This document shows, piece by piece, positions 45,314 through 55,200 of a stretch of 64,000 bases of DNA; position 1 is the first letter of the stretch, and every line of letters starts with the position of its first letter. Origin of the DNA: Saprospiraceae bacterium (GTDB taxonomy: Bacteria > Bacteroidota > Bacteroidia > Chitinophagales > Saprospiraceae). A program made the translations under genes and the position numbers. The stretch spans positions 10,752 through 74,751 of the forward strand of contig JADKBO010000032.1 in the NCBI GenBank assembly GCA_016715105.1, in the 5' to 3' direction. The notes under the pieces were generated by a model that was not told where the DNA came from, ran no database searches, and saw only the letters and a list, made by a program, of their open reading frames with translations.

Positions 45314-45767
45314 ATGTTACACACAGGTTTTGATCTAAAGCATTTCAATGCGCTCTCAGTTGAAGAATTATATCTGATTCTACAATTGAGAATAGAAGTT
45401 TTTGTAGTAGAACAAAACTGTGTTTACCAAGATCTGGACAATAAAGACAAAAAAAGCTGATCATCTTTTCCTAATGAACGACGGAAAATGTATGGCTACT
45501 TGTAGATTACTTGCCCCAGGGATTTCGTACGAAAATTATGCGTCAATTGGTAGAGTCGCAGTAGGTTTAGAAGCACGCAAGACCGGTCTTGGTCGTAAAA
45601 TGATGGCTTTGGCCATTGCAGAGACCAAAAAGTTGTATCCCAATCATTCAATCAAAATTTCTGCTCAAGCCTATTTGCAAAAGTTTTATGAGTCTTTTGG
45701 ATTTGTGCATACAGGAGAATCTTATCTAGAGGATGATATTCCCCATCTTGGTATGGTCCTAATTTAG
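45314..45767 (+). CDS. GNAT family N-acetyltransferase (ElaA type), frameshifted
   Basis: The first 46 codons (LHTGFDLKHFNALSVEELYL, then LQLRIEVFVVEQNCVYQDLD) match the ElaA start. After an A-run of seven near 45446 the frame ends at 45460, while the acetyl-CoA-binding half continues in the next frame: ATCRLLAPGISYENYASIGR, VAVGLEARKTGLGRKMMALA with the pyrophosphate loop, then QAYLQKFYESFGFVHTGESY. Removing one A gives an unbroken protein of 150 residues, the family's normal size. Substrate of ElaA proteins is unknown. It starts 2 bp after the EEP gene, and its stop overlaps the end of glgB by 9 bp on the opposite strand. Confidence 0.85.
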
Positions 45768-47669
45768 TTTCAAAACTACAACCGCCAATGGTGGAATGTC
45801 TAATTCTATCGAAAACATGCGGCCGTGGCTGGTCACTTTCTCTGTTTCAAATTTAGATTTCTCCATAAAACCACTTCCAAAATATTGCTTCTCGTCAGAA
45901 TTGAAAATAACATCCCAGCTTCCTCTTTGGGGTACACCTATGCGGTAAGTTTTCCAGGATTCCGGTGTAAAATTGCAAACTACCAAAAGTGTTTCGTCCA
46001 CATTATTGGTCTTTCTCAAAAATGAAACTATTGACTTTTCATGGTCAGAGTAATCCACCCATTCAAAACCTTTTGGATCAAATTGATTGACGTACATGGC
46101 TGGCTCAGTGGTATAAAGTTTATTCAGATTTCTGATAAGACTTTGTAGGCCTCTGTGTGGTTCATATTCCAATAAATTCCATTGCAAACCTTCTTTAAAA
46201 TTCCATTCATCATATTGGCCAATTTCATTACCCATAAATAGTAATTTCGTGCCAGGGTGTGCAAACATGTAGGTATACATGGTCCTGAGGTTTGCAAATC
46301 GTTGCCATTCATCTCCTGGCATTCTTCTCATAATCGAACCTTTGCCGTGCACAACCTCGTCATGAGAAAGAGGCAAAAGAAAGTTTTCTGAAAATGCATA
46401 CACGATGCTAAAGGTGATGTTGTTTTGATGGTATTTTCGGAAAATAGCATCTTTGCTGAAGTAATCCAAGGTATCATGCATCCAACCCATCATCCATTTC
46501 ATCCCAAAGCCCAAACCACCCATATCCACTGGATTGGTCACACCAGAAAAAGCCGTACTTTCTTCTGCGATGGTATGTGTCCCAGGAAAATTTGCATAAA
46601 CTGCCGCATTGAAATCTTTGATAAAACTGACCGCGGCCAAATTTTCATTACCACCATATTCATTTGGCGACCATTCTCCTGCTTCTCTGCTATAATCGAG
46701 ATACAACATACTTGCAACTGCATCCACTCTCAAAGAGTCAGCATGGTACTCACCCATCCAAAAAATGGCACTGGAAATCAAAAAGCTCCGGATCTCATTT
46801 CTTTCATAATTGAATATGAGGCTTTTCCAGTCGGGGTGATAGCCTTTGCGTCTATCTGGATGTTCATAAACATTGCTGCCATCAAATTTTGCTAATGCAA
46901 AAGCATCTGAAGGGAAATGGGCCGGAACCCAATCCAAAATCACCCCAATATCAGCTTTGTGAAACTGGTCTATCAGGTATTTCAAGTCTTCTGGAGCTCC
47001 AAATCTGCTGGTAGGAGCAAAAAAACCAGTGACTTGATAACCCCATGAAGGTTCGTAAGGATGCTCCATGATTGGCATCATTTCGATGTGGGTAAATCCC
47101 ATGTCCTTGACATAGTTTACCAATTCAATGGCCATTTCCTTATAGGTCAGAGATCTGTTATTTTCCTCCACAATCCTTTTCCAAGAGGCTAAATGCACTT
47201 CATAAACAGAGTAAGGTTTATCCAATTCATTTTTGGACTTTCTATTGTCCATCCAATGTTTATCCGTCCATTGAAAGTCGTCGGTCCACACTTTAGAAGC
47301 AGTATATGGTGGTGTTTCTGCGTGTCTGGCATAAGGGTCAGACTTCTCATAATACCCTCCATCAACTGTAGACTTTATTTTATATTTATAACAATCACCC
47401 TTTTTTACACCTGGAATAAAACCTTCCCAAATACCTGAAGAATCATATCGCACATGCAAAAAATATTCTTTTCCATTCCATAAATTGAAATCTCCCATTA
47501 CAGCTACACTCTCCGCAGCGGGAGCATAAACTGCAAAGTAACAGCCCTCTTCACCCTCAAGCGTCAATAAATGAGCGCCAAGTTTTTCGTAAAGTTTGAA
47601 ATGCTTTCCTGACTTAAAAAGGTAAACGTCAAAGTCTGTGAGGAGAGAATGCTTTTTTACGCTGTTCAT
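45759..47669 (-). CDS. glgB: 1,4-alpha-glucan branching enzyme (GH13)
   Basis: GlgB makes alpha-1,6 branches in glycogen. The 636-residue protein has an N-terminal CBM48 domain (residues 35-115, FAVYAPAAESVAVMGDFNLW) and a GH13 barrel. The barrel has EVHLASWKR, the nucleophile Asp316 in DSLRVDAVASMLYLDY, the acid/base Glu in HTIAEESTAF, and the transition-state Asp437 in LLPLSHDEVVHGKGSI. The C-terminal beta-domain follows. It is slightly shorter than E. coli GlgB, which has an extra N-terminal domain. Its 3' end overlaps the convergent GNAT gene. No other glycogen gene is nearby. Confidence 0.96.
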   Translation of the reverse strand: MNSVKKHSLLTDFDVYLFKSGKHFKLYEKLGAHLLTLEGEEGCYFAVYAPAAESVAVMGDFNLWNGKEYFLHVRYDSSGIWEGFIPGVKKGDCYKYKIKSTVDGGYYEKSDPYARHAETPPYTASKVWTDDFQWTDKHWMDNRKSKNELDKPYSVYEVHLASWKRIVEENNRSLTYKEMAIELVNYVKDMGFTHIEMMPIMEHPYEPSWGYQVTGFFAPTSRFGAPEDLKYLIDQFHKADIGVILDWVPAHFPSDAFALAKFDGSNVYEHPDRRKGYHPDWKSLIFNYERNEIRSFLISSAIFWMGEYHADSLRVDAVASMLYLDYSREAGEWSPNEYGGNENLAAVSFIKDFNAAVYANFPGTHTIAEESTAFSGVTNPVDMGGLGFGMKWMMGWMHDTLDYFSKDAIFRKYHQNNITFSIVYAFSENFLLPLSHDEVVHGKGSIMRRMPGDEWQRFANLRTMYTYMFAHPGTKLLFMGNEIGQYDEWNFKEGLQWNLLEYEPHRGLQSLIRNLNKLYTTEPAMYVNQFDPKGFEWVDYSDHEKSIVSFLRKTNNVDETLLVVCNFTPESWKTYRIGVPQRGSWDVIFNSDEKQYFGSGFMEKSKFETEKVTSHGRMFSIELDIPPLAVVVLKLN

Positions 47670-47699
47670 ATATATTCGATCTAAGGTGTGAGATAATGA

Positions 47700-47915
47700 T
47701 TATGGGTTTTTCAAAATAAAAATATAAATTTCATTTGTACCTCCAAGGGGGTCAGGGCTGGCAATTATTTCCAAAAGTCTATAACCCATTTCGTCATATT
47801 CATTGAGTAGTGCCGCAATTTGCTTTGATTTCTCAACATAATCGACTGTACCCCATACTTTGTGGACGTAAAGCTCTCTGTTGATGTGTTCTACTCTATA
47901 CATTGGTCTGGTCAT
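47700..47915 (-). CDS. Small conserved-type hypothetical protein
   Basis: This is a 71-residue cytosolic protein, MTRPMYRVEHINRELYVHKV through LLEIIASPDPLGG and ending in IYIFILKNP. Predicted as an alternating strand-helix-strand fold, it resembles small DUF4177-like proteins (Y-R-L-L-E-I near the end), but the match is loose. It lies 30 bp upstream of glgB on the same strand and may be cotranscribed with it. Confidence 0.55.
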   Translation of the reverse strand: MTRPMYRVEHINRELYVHKVWGTVDYVEKSKQIAALLNEYDEMGYRLLEIIASPDPLGGTNEIYIFILKNP

Positions 47916-48319
47916 CCGCTATTACATTTTGCACCTCATCACTTCTCTTGAGGTTTTCCCAATATACAATACCATTGAAAATATTTTGTCTAGCCTCATT
48001 ATCTTGAAAATAAATCAAGCATTAAAGTAATTTGATCATGAAAAATAGAAAAAATCAAATACTATAAGTATAAAGAATCAAATATAGTTTTTGATTATGA
48101 CTTTGACAAAGATAGGGGCATATCTTAATTGAGAATTATATAATGATTATTAGCATATTAAGAAAATGATATTAGTCAGAGGCGCCCTTCCACTAATAAT
48201 ATGAATAGCCTATATTTTTTAAAAAATTTTAATAGCACAAGACCTTTCAAAAATCTACGAACATGAATTTCCTTCATATCATACCCTAATAATTATCACA
48301 TTTATCCTTAAACCAACGA
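47916..48319. other. Intergenic region between phoH and the small gene upstream of glgB
   Basis: About 400 bp of very AT-rich DNA downstream of phoH, which ends at 48320 on the minus strand, and upstream of the 71-residue gene. I see no reading frame of interest, no hairpin with a T-run and no RNA gene. Confidence 0.55.
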
Positions 48320-49639
48320 CTAAAGTAAATTATTTGCTAAGTTGGCAAGCTCTGACCGTTCGCCCTTTTGTAATTTTACATGAGCAAAAAGTGGTTGACC
48401 TTTCAACCTATCAATGATATACGTAAGTCCATTGCTTTTTTCATCCATATATGGACTATCGATTTGATGTATATCTCCTGTAAAGATAATTTTGGTACCT
48501 TCCCCTGCCCTTGTAATGATCGTTTTTATTTCATGTGGCGTCAAATTCTGAGCTTCATCGACAATAAAAAATACATTGGATAAAGATCGGCCCCGTATAA
48601 AGGTAAGGGCAGTGACCTCAATTTTACCTTCTTTTTGTAATTGCTCTATGGCAATTGATTTTCTACTATTTTCCTTATACTGCTTTTTGATGAATTTGAG
48701 ATTGTCCCACAATGGCATCATATAGGGTGATATTTTGTCTTCAGCATCGCCAGGAAGAAATCCGATATCTCTATTACTCAGAGGTACAATAGGCCTAGAA
48801 AGGATGATTTGCTCATATTTACTCATTTGCTCCAACGCGGCTGCCAAAGCTAGTAATGTTTTACCCGTTCCTGCAACACCTTGCAAAGCCACTAGTTTTA
48901 TATCATCGTTAAGCAATGCGTCCACAGCAAACGTTTGCTCGGCATTCTTTGGTTTTATTCCGTACGCGTAATTTTTATCAATCCGCACGATTTCATCTGT
49001 TTCTTCATTATATCTTACTAAAGCTGACTGAGTGCAATTGTTGAGCACGTAATAACCATTGGCTATTTTATTACCATTGAGGATGTTGTTTTCTTTGATG
49101 GACTTTTCATTGTAGAGTCTGGCAATGATTTCTGCATCCAGATTATTGAATTCTTCAAAGCCTTCTGAAACCGAACCAACGTCCTCTACCCTACCAGTCA
49201 AATAATCTTCAGCATCCAGACCCAAGGCTTTTGCTTTCAATCTCAGATTGATGTCTTTAGTAACCAGCACAACTTTTGCCCTTTTACTTTTGGACTTTAA
49301 GTCTAATGCGGCATTGATTATTTTATGGTCACCTTTTCCTTTACCATAAATCTTCTCAGCGTCGTTTACGAGATTTTCAGCTTGACTGTTGAATATCTTG
49401 AGTTTCCCCAAATGATCTCCCAGAGATATCCATTCATTCAAACCATTGTGCTCAGCGAGCTTATCAAGATTTCTAATCACCTCTCGTGCTTCAAAATTCT
49501 TTGTGTCATTTCCAATTTTGAAATTATCCAATTCTTCCAATACTGTGATGGGTATCACTATATTGTTGTCTTGAAAATTTAATATGGCATTATGATCAAA
49601 TAGAAGAACAGATGTGTCAAGGACGAAGATTTTTGACAT
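48320..49639 (-). CDS. PhoH family protein with N-terminal PIN domain
   Basis: This 439-residue protein joins a PIN ribonuclease-like domain (residues 1-140: KIFVLDTSVLLFDHNAILNF, KGDHKIINAAL, VVLVTKDINLRLKAKALGL) to a PhoH ATPase domain (residues 225-439). The ATPase domain has Walker A ALQGVAGTGKTLLALAAALE, LSRPIVPLSNRDIGFLPGDA, and Walker B FFIVDEAQNLTPHEIKTI followed by FTGDIHQIDSPY. The PIN acidic residues (Asp8, and Asp in KDINLRLK) are present. Such proteins are thought to act on RNA. It is a single-gene unit. Confidence 0.95.
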   Translation of the reverse strand: MSKIFVLDTSVLLFDHNAILNFQDNNIVIPITVLEELDNFKIGNDTKNFEAREVIRNLDKLAEHNGLNEWISLGDHLGKLKIFNSQAENLVNDAEKIYGKGKGDHKIINAALDLKSKSKRAKVVLVTKDINLRLKAKALGLDAEDYLTGRVEDVGSVSEGFEEFNNLDAEIIARLYNEKSIKENNILNGNKIANGYYVLNNCTQSALVRYNEETDEIVRIDKNYAYGIKPKNAEQTFAVDALLNDDIKLVALQGVAGTGKTLLALAAALEQMSKYEQIILSRPIVPLSNRDIGFLPGDAEDKISPYMMPLWDNLKFIKKQYKENSRKSIAIEQLQKEGKIEVTALTFIRGRSLSNVFFIVDEAQNLTPHEIKTIITRAGEGTKIIFTGDIHQIDSPYMDEKSNGLTYIIDRLKGQPLFAHVKLQKGERSELANLANNLL

Positions 49640-49921
49640 ATTCTTGAGATTTGGTATTATGATTAAAAGTAATATATTCTTTTTACATATTTATAAACAT
49701 ATCTGAATTTTTTTCATATTTATTTGTCCCCAACTATTGAAAATGGAACAAAACGGCATTTAGTATGATGATTATCAACGTGATAGCAGCTATATCATGG
49801 TTAAAAAAATATATTTTCACTAGGTATATAGGATTTTGAGTTACATAGAACAAATAAAGTAGTGCGAGTTTGAATTTTTCCAACTTCTTGATCTATTTTT
49901 AACGAAGAATAATCACCTTGG

Positions 49922-51613
49922 ATGAAACCTGAAACGCGTTATACAAAAAGTGGTAGAATCAACATTGCCTTTCAAAGTTTTGGCAATGGTCCTGTGGATA
50001 TTGTATACATTCCAGGATGGGTTTCTAATATAGATTGGATGTGGAGTTGTCCAGAATTAGTGGCCTTTCTCAAAGAACTTGGCCAAATTGGACGTGTTAT
50101 ATTATTTGATAAAAGGGGAACGGGTCTTTCTGATAGAGTGGTCGAGCTATCAACACTTGAAGAAAGGATGGATGACATCAGAGCTGTGATGGATGCAGTC
50201 AATTCTGAGAAAGCAGTACTTTTTGGGCATTCTGAAGGTGGTTCAGTTTCAGCCTTGTTTGCTGCTACCTATCCCAATAGAGTCATTTCATTGATTACCT
50301 TTGGTGCTTTTGCAAAGAGAAGGTATTCTGAGGATTACCCTTGGGCACCTACCAATGAAGAGCGCTCCAAAGTTTATGACTTAATCGAAAATAACTGGGG
50401 TGGTGGTAATATGAATTTATCGACTCTGGCTCCTTCAAAAGCAAATGACAAAACATTTATGGATTGGTTGGCCAATTATTTTCGATCTGGCGCCAGTCCC
50501 AGCGCTGCCTTGGTACTCACAAAAATGAACACTGAGGTAGACATCATTGGTATATTGCATTCCATCAAAGTTCCTACCCTACTTTTGCAAAGAGTAAATG
50601 ACATTGATGTAAAAATTGAAGAAGGAAGGTTTATTGCTTCAAGGATTCCAGGCGCAAAACTGATAGAATTTGACGGGGATGACCATCTCTTCTGGGCAGG
50701 AAATATGGAGGAAGTATTGTTGGAGATAAAATCATTTATCGCTCAAAATGAGAGAAAGCATAACTATGATCGCCAACTACTTACAATCGCACTTTTTTCT
50801 ATATCTAAAAATGAAAACAAAATCCCTGTAAAAAGCGATGAATTTTCGACGCACAATAATCGTTTGATCATGTCTATTGTGGGGCAATATAGGGGTAAAA
50901 TAATAAGCAATACCGCTGACCATTGTCTTGCTATTTTTGAAGGCCCAAGCAAAGCTGCACATTGCGCTATTGACGTTCTTTCAAGTTTAACCACAGGTGC
51001 AGCCCATGTCTCTACTTGTATTCACATTGGAGAATGTATGGTGGCTGACAAAGGAGAAAATATTTCAGGCGAGGCCATTGATATAGTTTTTCAGATTGCT
51101 AAAGCTCTTCAAGGTTATCCAATTTTAATTACAGAAACTGTCAAAAACTTATTATCAGGTGCAGGTTTGATCTGCACACCTCTCCAAAATCCAAAGTCCA
51201 AAACCAATGCCTCGGTCATTTCGTTGTATACCATACAGGATCACATAGTGGATAAAATCATTCCAAATAGGTTGGAGCAGGATATTACCTCCCCTAAAAA
51301 TGATTCGTTTCTGGAAAATATTCTACAAAGTATAGAAAACAACATTGACAACGAATTTTATGGAGTTGACAACCTTTGCAGAGAAGTCGGCATTAGTGAA
51401 CGCCAGTTACAAAGAAAACTAAAACTGATTGCAAATAAAACGCCCAATCAGATGATCCGATCTGTAAGATTACACAGAGCCAAGGAGTTATTGTTGCAAG
51501 ATAGAAAGAATATTTCGGAGGCAGCTTTTCAAACAGGATTTAGTAATCTGTCCTACTTTTCAAAATGTTTTAAAGAAGAATTTGGAAAGCTACCTTCGAC
51601 CATCACATCTTAG
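49922..51613 (+). CDS. Alpha/beta-hydrolase, cyclase-like and AraC HTH fusion protein
   Basis: The 563-residue protein has three parts. Residues 5-280 are an alpha/beta hydrolase with HG-type loop PGWVSNIDWMWSCPEL, the nucleophile elbow LFGHSEGGSVSALFA (Ser104) and the catalytic-His region DGDDHLFWAG. Residues 285-440 resemble class III nucleotidyl cyclases in order (LLTIALFSISKNE, IHIGECMVADKGENISGEAI, FQIAKAL), but the metal-binding Asp residues are missing, so it is probably a binding domain. Residues 460-560 form an AraC-type DNA-binding domain with two HTH motifs (LCREVGISERQLQRKLKLI, EAAFQTGFSNLSYFSKCFKE). A one-protein sensor-regulator is inferred. Confidence 0.85.
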   Translation: MKPETRYTKSGRINIAFQSFGNGPVDIVYIPGWVSNIDWMWSCPELVAFLKELGQIGRVILFDKRGTGLSDRVVELSTLEERMDDIRAVMDAVNSEKAVLFGHSEGGSVSALFAATYPNRVISLITFGAFAKRRYSEDYPWAPTNEERSKVYDLIENNWGGGNMNLSTLAPSKANDKTFMDWLANYFRSGASPSAALVLTKMNTEVDIIGILHSIKVPTLLLQRVNDIDVKIEEGRFIASRIPGAKLIEFDGDDHLFWAGNMEEVLLEIKSFIAQNERKHNYDRQLLTIALFSISKNENKIPVKSDEFSTHNNRLIMSIVGQYRGKIISNTADHCLAIFEGPSKAAHCAIDVLSSLTTGAAHVSTCIHIGECMVADKGENISGEAIDIVFQIAKALQGYPILITETVKNLLSGAGLICTPLQNPKSKTNASVISLYTIQDHIVDKIIPNRLEQDITSPKNDSFLENILQSIENNIDNEFYGVDNLCREVGISERQLQRKLKLIANKTPNQMIRSVRLHRAKELLLQDRKNISEAAFQTGFSNLSYFSKCFKEEFGKLPSTITS

Positions 51614-51716
51614 GTTTAAATCTCAATCTATAGTTTTGGGGTTGATTTAGAAACCATTGGAACGAGCAAAGAGATAACTCGTCAGGTTTAAAAATTATCA
51701 ACTTCAGTTTTAAAAT

Positions 51717-51752
51717 AAAAAAAGGCCTTACATTCATGCAAGACCCTTTTAT
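51717..51752 (-). terminator. Intrinsic terminator of the nqr operon
   Basis: On the minus strand AAAAGGGTCTTGCAT and ATGTAAGGCCTTTTTT form a hairpin with a GA loop and a T-rich tail. It begins 22 bp after the nqrF stop codon. It is symmetric enough to also serve the convergent AraC-fusion gene. Confidence 0.85.
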
Positions 51753-51773
51753 ATTGTTTATTCGAAAGTAAGA

Positions 51774-53105
51774 TTATCCTCCAAAGTCATCAAAACTGAT
51801 GTTCTCTTCAGGTACTCCCAACTCATCCAATGATTTTATAACTGATGCATTCATCGCTGGTGGACCGCAAAAATAATATTCTACCTCTTCTGGTTCTGGG
51901 TGATTTTTCAAGTATTGTTCCATTAAAACTGGCATAATGAATCCTTTAAAACCATCTCCTGGAGCATCGATATTTGCCTTTACTTCCCAGTTATCTTCTG
52001 GAAGTGGGTTATCCAGAGCGATGTAAAACTTGAAATTAGGGAAATTTTTCTCGATTTCTCTGAATTCCTCTACATAGAACAATTCTCTCTTCGTTCTACC
52101 ACCATACCAAAATGAAACTTTACGGTCAGTAGTTTTTAAAGTTTGGAATAAGTGGAAAAGGTGAGATCTAAGTGGAGCCATACCTGCACCACCACCTATG
52201 TAGACCATTTCTTTCTTGGTAGGCTTTATGAAGAATTCACCATAAGGTCCTGAAACCACACACTTATCGCCTGGTTTTAAATTAAACACATATGATGAAC
52301 ATACACCTGGATTTACTGCCATCCACCCATTGGTATTTTTATCCCATGGTGGAGTTGCAATCCTGATGTTCAACTTCACGATATTACCCTCCGCAGGGTG
52401 ATTCGCCATAGAATACGCTCTAAATTGAGGATCGTCATTGACCATTTTCAAATCCCAAAGTTTGAATTTATCCCATTCTGATTGGAATTTCTTTGGATCG
52501 TCGTGGTAACTTGGGTGCGCAGTGATATCCATATTTTTGAAATCAACCGTCACAGTAGGAACATCTATTTGAATGTAACCACCAGATTGGAAGTCCAATT
52601 CTTCACCCTCAGGTAACTTTACAACAAACTCCTTGATGAAAGAAGCCACGTTATAATTTGAAACCACTTCACATTCCCATTTCTTGATGCCAAAAACTTC
52701 TTCTGGAACACCAATTTTCATATCATTCCTGACCTTTACCTGGCAGGCCAATCTTTTACCTTCTGCAGCTTCTTTTCTTGTAAGGTGATTGAGTTCTGTA
52801 GGAAGTACATCTCCACCACCTTCATACACATGGCATTCACACATGGCACAAGTACCACCACCACCACAAGCAGATGGAAGGAAAATATTTTTATCTCCAA
52901 GTGTTGATAACAAAGAAGACCCTGGTTTTACTAATATTGGGTTATCCTCATCGCCATTTATAATCAATTTTACATCACCTTGAGCCACCAATTGTTTTCT
53001 TGCATAAATCAACATGTAAGACATACCCAAGATTATGCCGCAAAACACCAATAGTGAATAAAGAATTGATGTTATTACTGATGCCAATACGAAAATACTT
53101 ATCAT
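51774..53105 (-). CDS. nqrF: Na+-translocating NADH:quinone reductase subunit F
   Basis: NqrF is the NADH-oxidising subunit. It has one N-terminal membrane helix, a 2Fe-2S ferredoxin domain with Cys80, Cys86, Cys89 (ACGGGGTCAMCECHV) and Cys121, an FAD domain with RAYSMANHPAEG, and an NADH domain with YIGGGAGMAPLRSHLFHL. The 443-residue length is a little above the usual 407. It is the last gene of the operon nqrABCDEF, 18 bp after nqrE, and is followed by a terminator. Electrons pass from here to NqrD/E and the FMN subunits. Confidence 0.97.
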   Translation of the reverse strand: MISIFVLASVITSILYSLLVFCGIILGMSYMLIYARKQLVAQGDVKLIINGDEDNPILVKPGSSLLSTLGDKNIFLPSACGGGGTCAMCECHVYEGGGDVLPTELNHLTRKEAAEGKRLACQVKVRNDMKIGVPEEVFGIKKWECEVVSNYNVASFIKEFVVKLPEGEELDFQSGGYIQIDVPTVTVDFKNMDITAHPSYHDDPKKFQSEWDKFKLWDLKMVNDDPQFRAYSMANHPAEGNIVKLNIRIATPPWDKNTNGWMAVNPGVCSSYVFNLKPGDKCVVSGPYGEFFIKPTKKEMVYIGGGAGMAPLRSHLFHLFQTLKTTDRKVSFWYGGRTKRELFYVEEFREIEKNFPNFKFYIALDNPLPEDNWEVKANIDAPGDGFKGFIMPVLMEQYLKNHPEPEEVEYYFCGPPAMNASVIKSLDELGVPEENISFDDFGG

Positions 53106-53123
53106 TTCTTTTACTTATTTCGC

Positions 53124-53732
53124 TTATTTACCAAATGAAGTGAGGTCTATGCCCATTAAACTCATAAATGCCATACCCATCATTCCCGTCAAAATAAATG
53201 CCATACCCAATCCTCTTAACGGAGCAGGAACATTTGAATATCTCATCTTCTCTCTGATTGCAGCAATAGCAACTATTGCTACAAACCATCCGAATCCTCC
53301 GCCAATACCAAAGGAAAGTGATTGACTGAAGTTGTACTCCTTAGAAACCATAAACAATGAACCACCCAAGATTGCACAATTCACAGTAATAAGTGGAAGA
53401 AATATCCCTAATGAATTATATAATGATGGTGAGTATTTCTCAACAACCATTTCAACCAATTGCACCATAGCTGCTATAGTAGAAATAAAAAGAATAAATC
53501 TCAGAAATGTCAAGTCAATTCCGAAAATTCCATTCTCACTCAAAATCACATAGTTGATAAACCAGTTGACCGGTATCGTTATGCTTTGTACAAAAATTAC
53601 TGCTATACCTAAACCAAAAGCTGTTTTCACAGATTTGGACACGGCAAGAAAAGAACACATTCCTAAGAAGTAAGAAAGTGCCAAATTCTCAATAAATGCA
53701 GATTTTATAAATATATTAGCTAAATCGCCCAT
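53124..53732 (-). CDS. nqrE: Na+-translocating NADH:quinone reductase subunit E
   Basis: This integral subunit of 202 residues has six hydrophobic helices and the family signatures FIENLALSYFLGMCSFLAVS and LPLITVNCAILGGSLFMV. These hold the cysteines (in GMCSFL and VNCAIL) that in the known complex bind an iron centre shared with NqrD. Between nqrD and nqrF with gaps of 18 bp. Confidence 0.97.
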   Translation of the reverse strand: MGDLANIFIKSAFIENLALSYFLGMCSFLAVSKSVKTAFGLGIAVIFVQSITIPVNWFINYVILSENGIFGIDLTFLRFILFISTIAAMVQLVEMVVEKYSPSLYNSLGIFLPLITVNCAILGGSLFMVSKEYNFSQSLSFGIGGGFGWFVAIVAIAAIREKMRYSNVPAPLRGLGMAFILTGMMGMAFMSLMGIDLTSFGK

Positions 53733-53750
53733 TTTAGTTATTCTTCTAAA

Positions 53751-54443
53751 TTATGAAATATCAACCAAACTCTTATTCCAAGCTCTATGAGCCCAGATTA
53801 CAATTCCAATTACAAACATCGCTGAAGGGAATAAAACCATCAAGTTATTGTTTGCATACCAACTCAACCAAGGAGATGATGTTGTATTGATCAAATAATC
53901 AGACGTATTTCCAATTACAAGAAATCCAAATACAGATCCCTTTCCAAGCAATTCTCTAAAAAATGCAACAACAATCAAAATGATGCCATATCCCAATCCA
54001 TTACCAATACCGTCTAAAAACGATCTCCAAGGTCGATTGGCCATTGCATATGCTTCCAATCTTCCCATTACAATACAATTGGTAATGATCAAACCAATAA
54101 ACACGGAAAGTTCTTTATAAATTGGGTAATTGACAGCCTTCAAGGTGAGTTCTACTATTGTCACCAAAGTTGCAGCAATGATCAATTGCACAATCATCCG
54201 GACTTGTTTTGGAATACTATTTCTCAACATAGAAGTCACTGCATTTGACATTGCTGTAACTACAGTCACTGCTATCGCCATTACTAAAGCCTTATTCATC
54301 AAAGTTGTTACAGCCAAAGCCGAACATACCCCAAGAATTTGCACGGTAATGGGATTATTGCTATTTAATGGATCAGTGAGTAGTTTTCTCTCTTCCTTGC
54401 CAAATTCAATAGCTGGTGCTTTTTTTTCTAATATTTCTGCCAT
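53751..54443 (-). CDS. nqrD: Na+-translocating NADH:quinone reductase subunit D
   Basis: This integral subunit has 230 residues, slightly longer than usual owing to an N-terminal extension of about 20 polar residues (EILEKKAPAIEFGKEERKLL). Family signatures are VQILGVCSALAVTTLMNKAL and VFIGLIITNCIVMGRLEAYA, both with the cysteine expected to coordinate the intramembrane iron centre with NqrE. It also has FLDGIGNGLGYGIILIVVAF. It is adjacent to nqrC with a 5-bp gap. Confidence 0.96.
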   Translation of the reverse strand: MAEILEKKAPAIEFGKEERKLLTDPLNSNNPITVQILGVCSALAVTTLMNKALVMAIAVTVVTAMSNAVTSMLRNSIPKQVRMIVQLIIAATLVTIVELTLKAVNYPIYKELSVFIGLIITNCIVMGRLEAYAMANRPWRSFLDGIGNGLGYGIILIVVAFFRELLGKGSVFGFLVIGNTSDYLINTTSSPWLSWYANNNLMVLFPSAMFVIGIVIWAHRAWNKSLVDIS

Positions 54444-54448
54444 CTTGA

Positions 54449-55200
54449 TTAATTAGCTTTTTTTAAACTAGCGAATGCGGGTTCATAATATTTCATGCCT
54501 CTTACCATCATTTCCCCCACTCCAACGGTTGTAATTGTTGCGCCTGAAATGGCATCAACTTGGTGTGTAGGGTCAGAAAGTCCACCTTTCACAACATCAA
54601 CAGATTTGTATGTTCCATCTGCATCATATAATTTTTTTCCCTCGAAAGCTTTAGGAAACATTGCATTGTCTGTGATTTCTGCTCCAAGTCCTGGAGTTTC
54701 ACCTTTGTGATCAAAAGCAGCACCAGAGATAGTATTTAAATCTTCTTCCAAAGCTATGCTACCCCAAATTTCATCCCAAAGACCACTACCTCTTACAGAA
54801 ACAATGATCCTGTTTTTTCCATCTTTCATTTTAAAGATGTACATCGGTAAAATTCTTTGTGCTTCTGGCTTTTTCTTTTCTTGAGCCAAGTCTACATTTT
54901 CTGCAAGACCGCCTTTGTAGCCTTTAGCTTCTACTCCTCCTTAGTAAGTTCTTTGCCTGACATATCAAATACTTTTTGAGATATTTGATTGGTAAAAACA
55001 TCCAAAACTTCTTTGTCAGATAGATCACTAACCTTGCTACCCAAGTCAACTTGAACAGCCTTTAAAACTGCGCGTTTGTTATAAACTGCTTCATTTTGGC
55101 TGTGTATTGGTTTCAGAGCTGTAGATAGAAATGCCAAGATAACAGCAACTATTGCTGTCATAATCAAGACAAACCTGACAATATAACTTGTACTATGCAC
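54449..55200 (-). CDS. nqrC: Na+-translocating NADH:quinone reductase subunit C, single frameshift
   Basis: NqrC carries a covalent FMN on the periplasmic side. The N-terminal frame (HSTSYIVRFVLIMTAIVAVI to GKELTKEE) stops near 54931. The protein continues in the next frame as VEAKGYKGGLAENVDLAQEK and through to KYYEPAFASLKKAN. The FMN attachment motif SGAT is present in VDAISGATITTVGVG. Adding one A near 54943 rejoins the halves to about 250 residues, normal for NqrC. Because the five other nqr genes are intact, a sequencing error is the simplest reading. The start overlaps nqrB by 8 bp. Confidence 0.93.
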
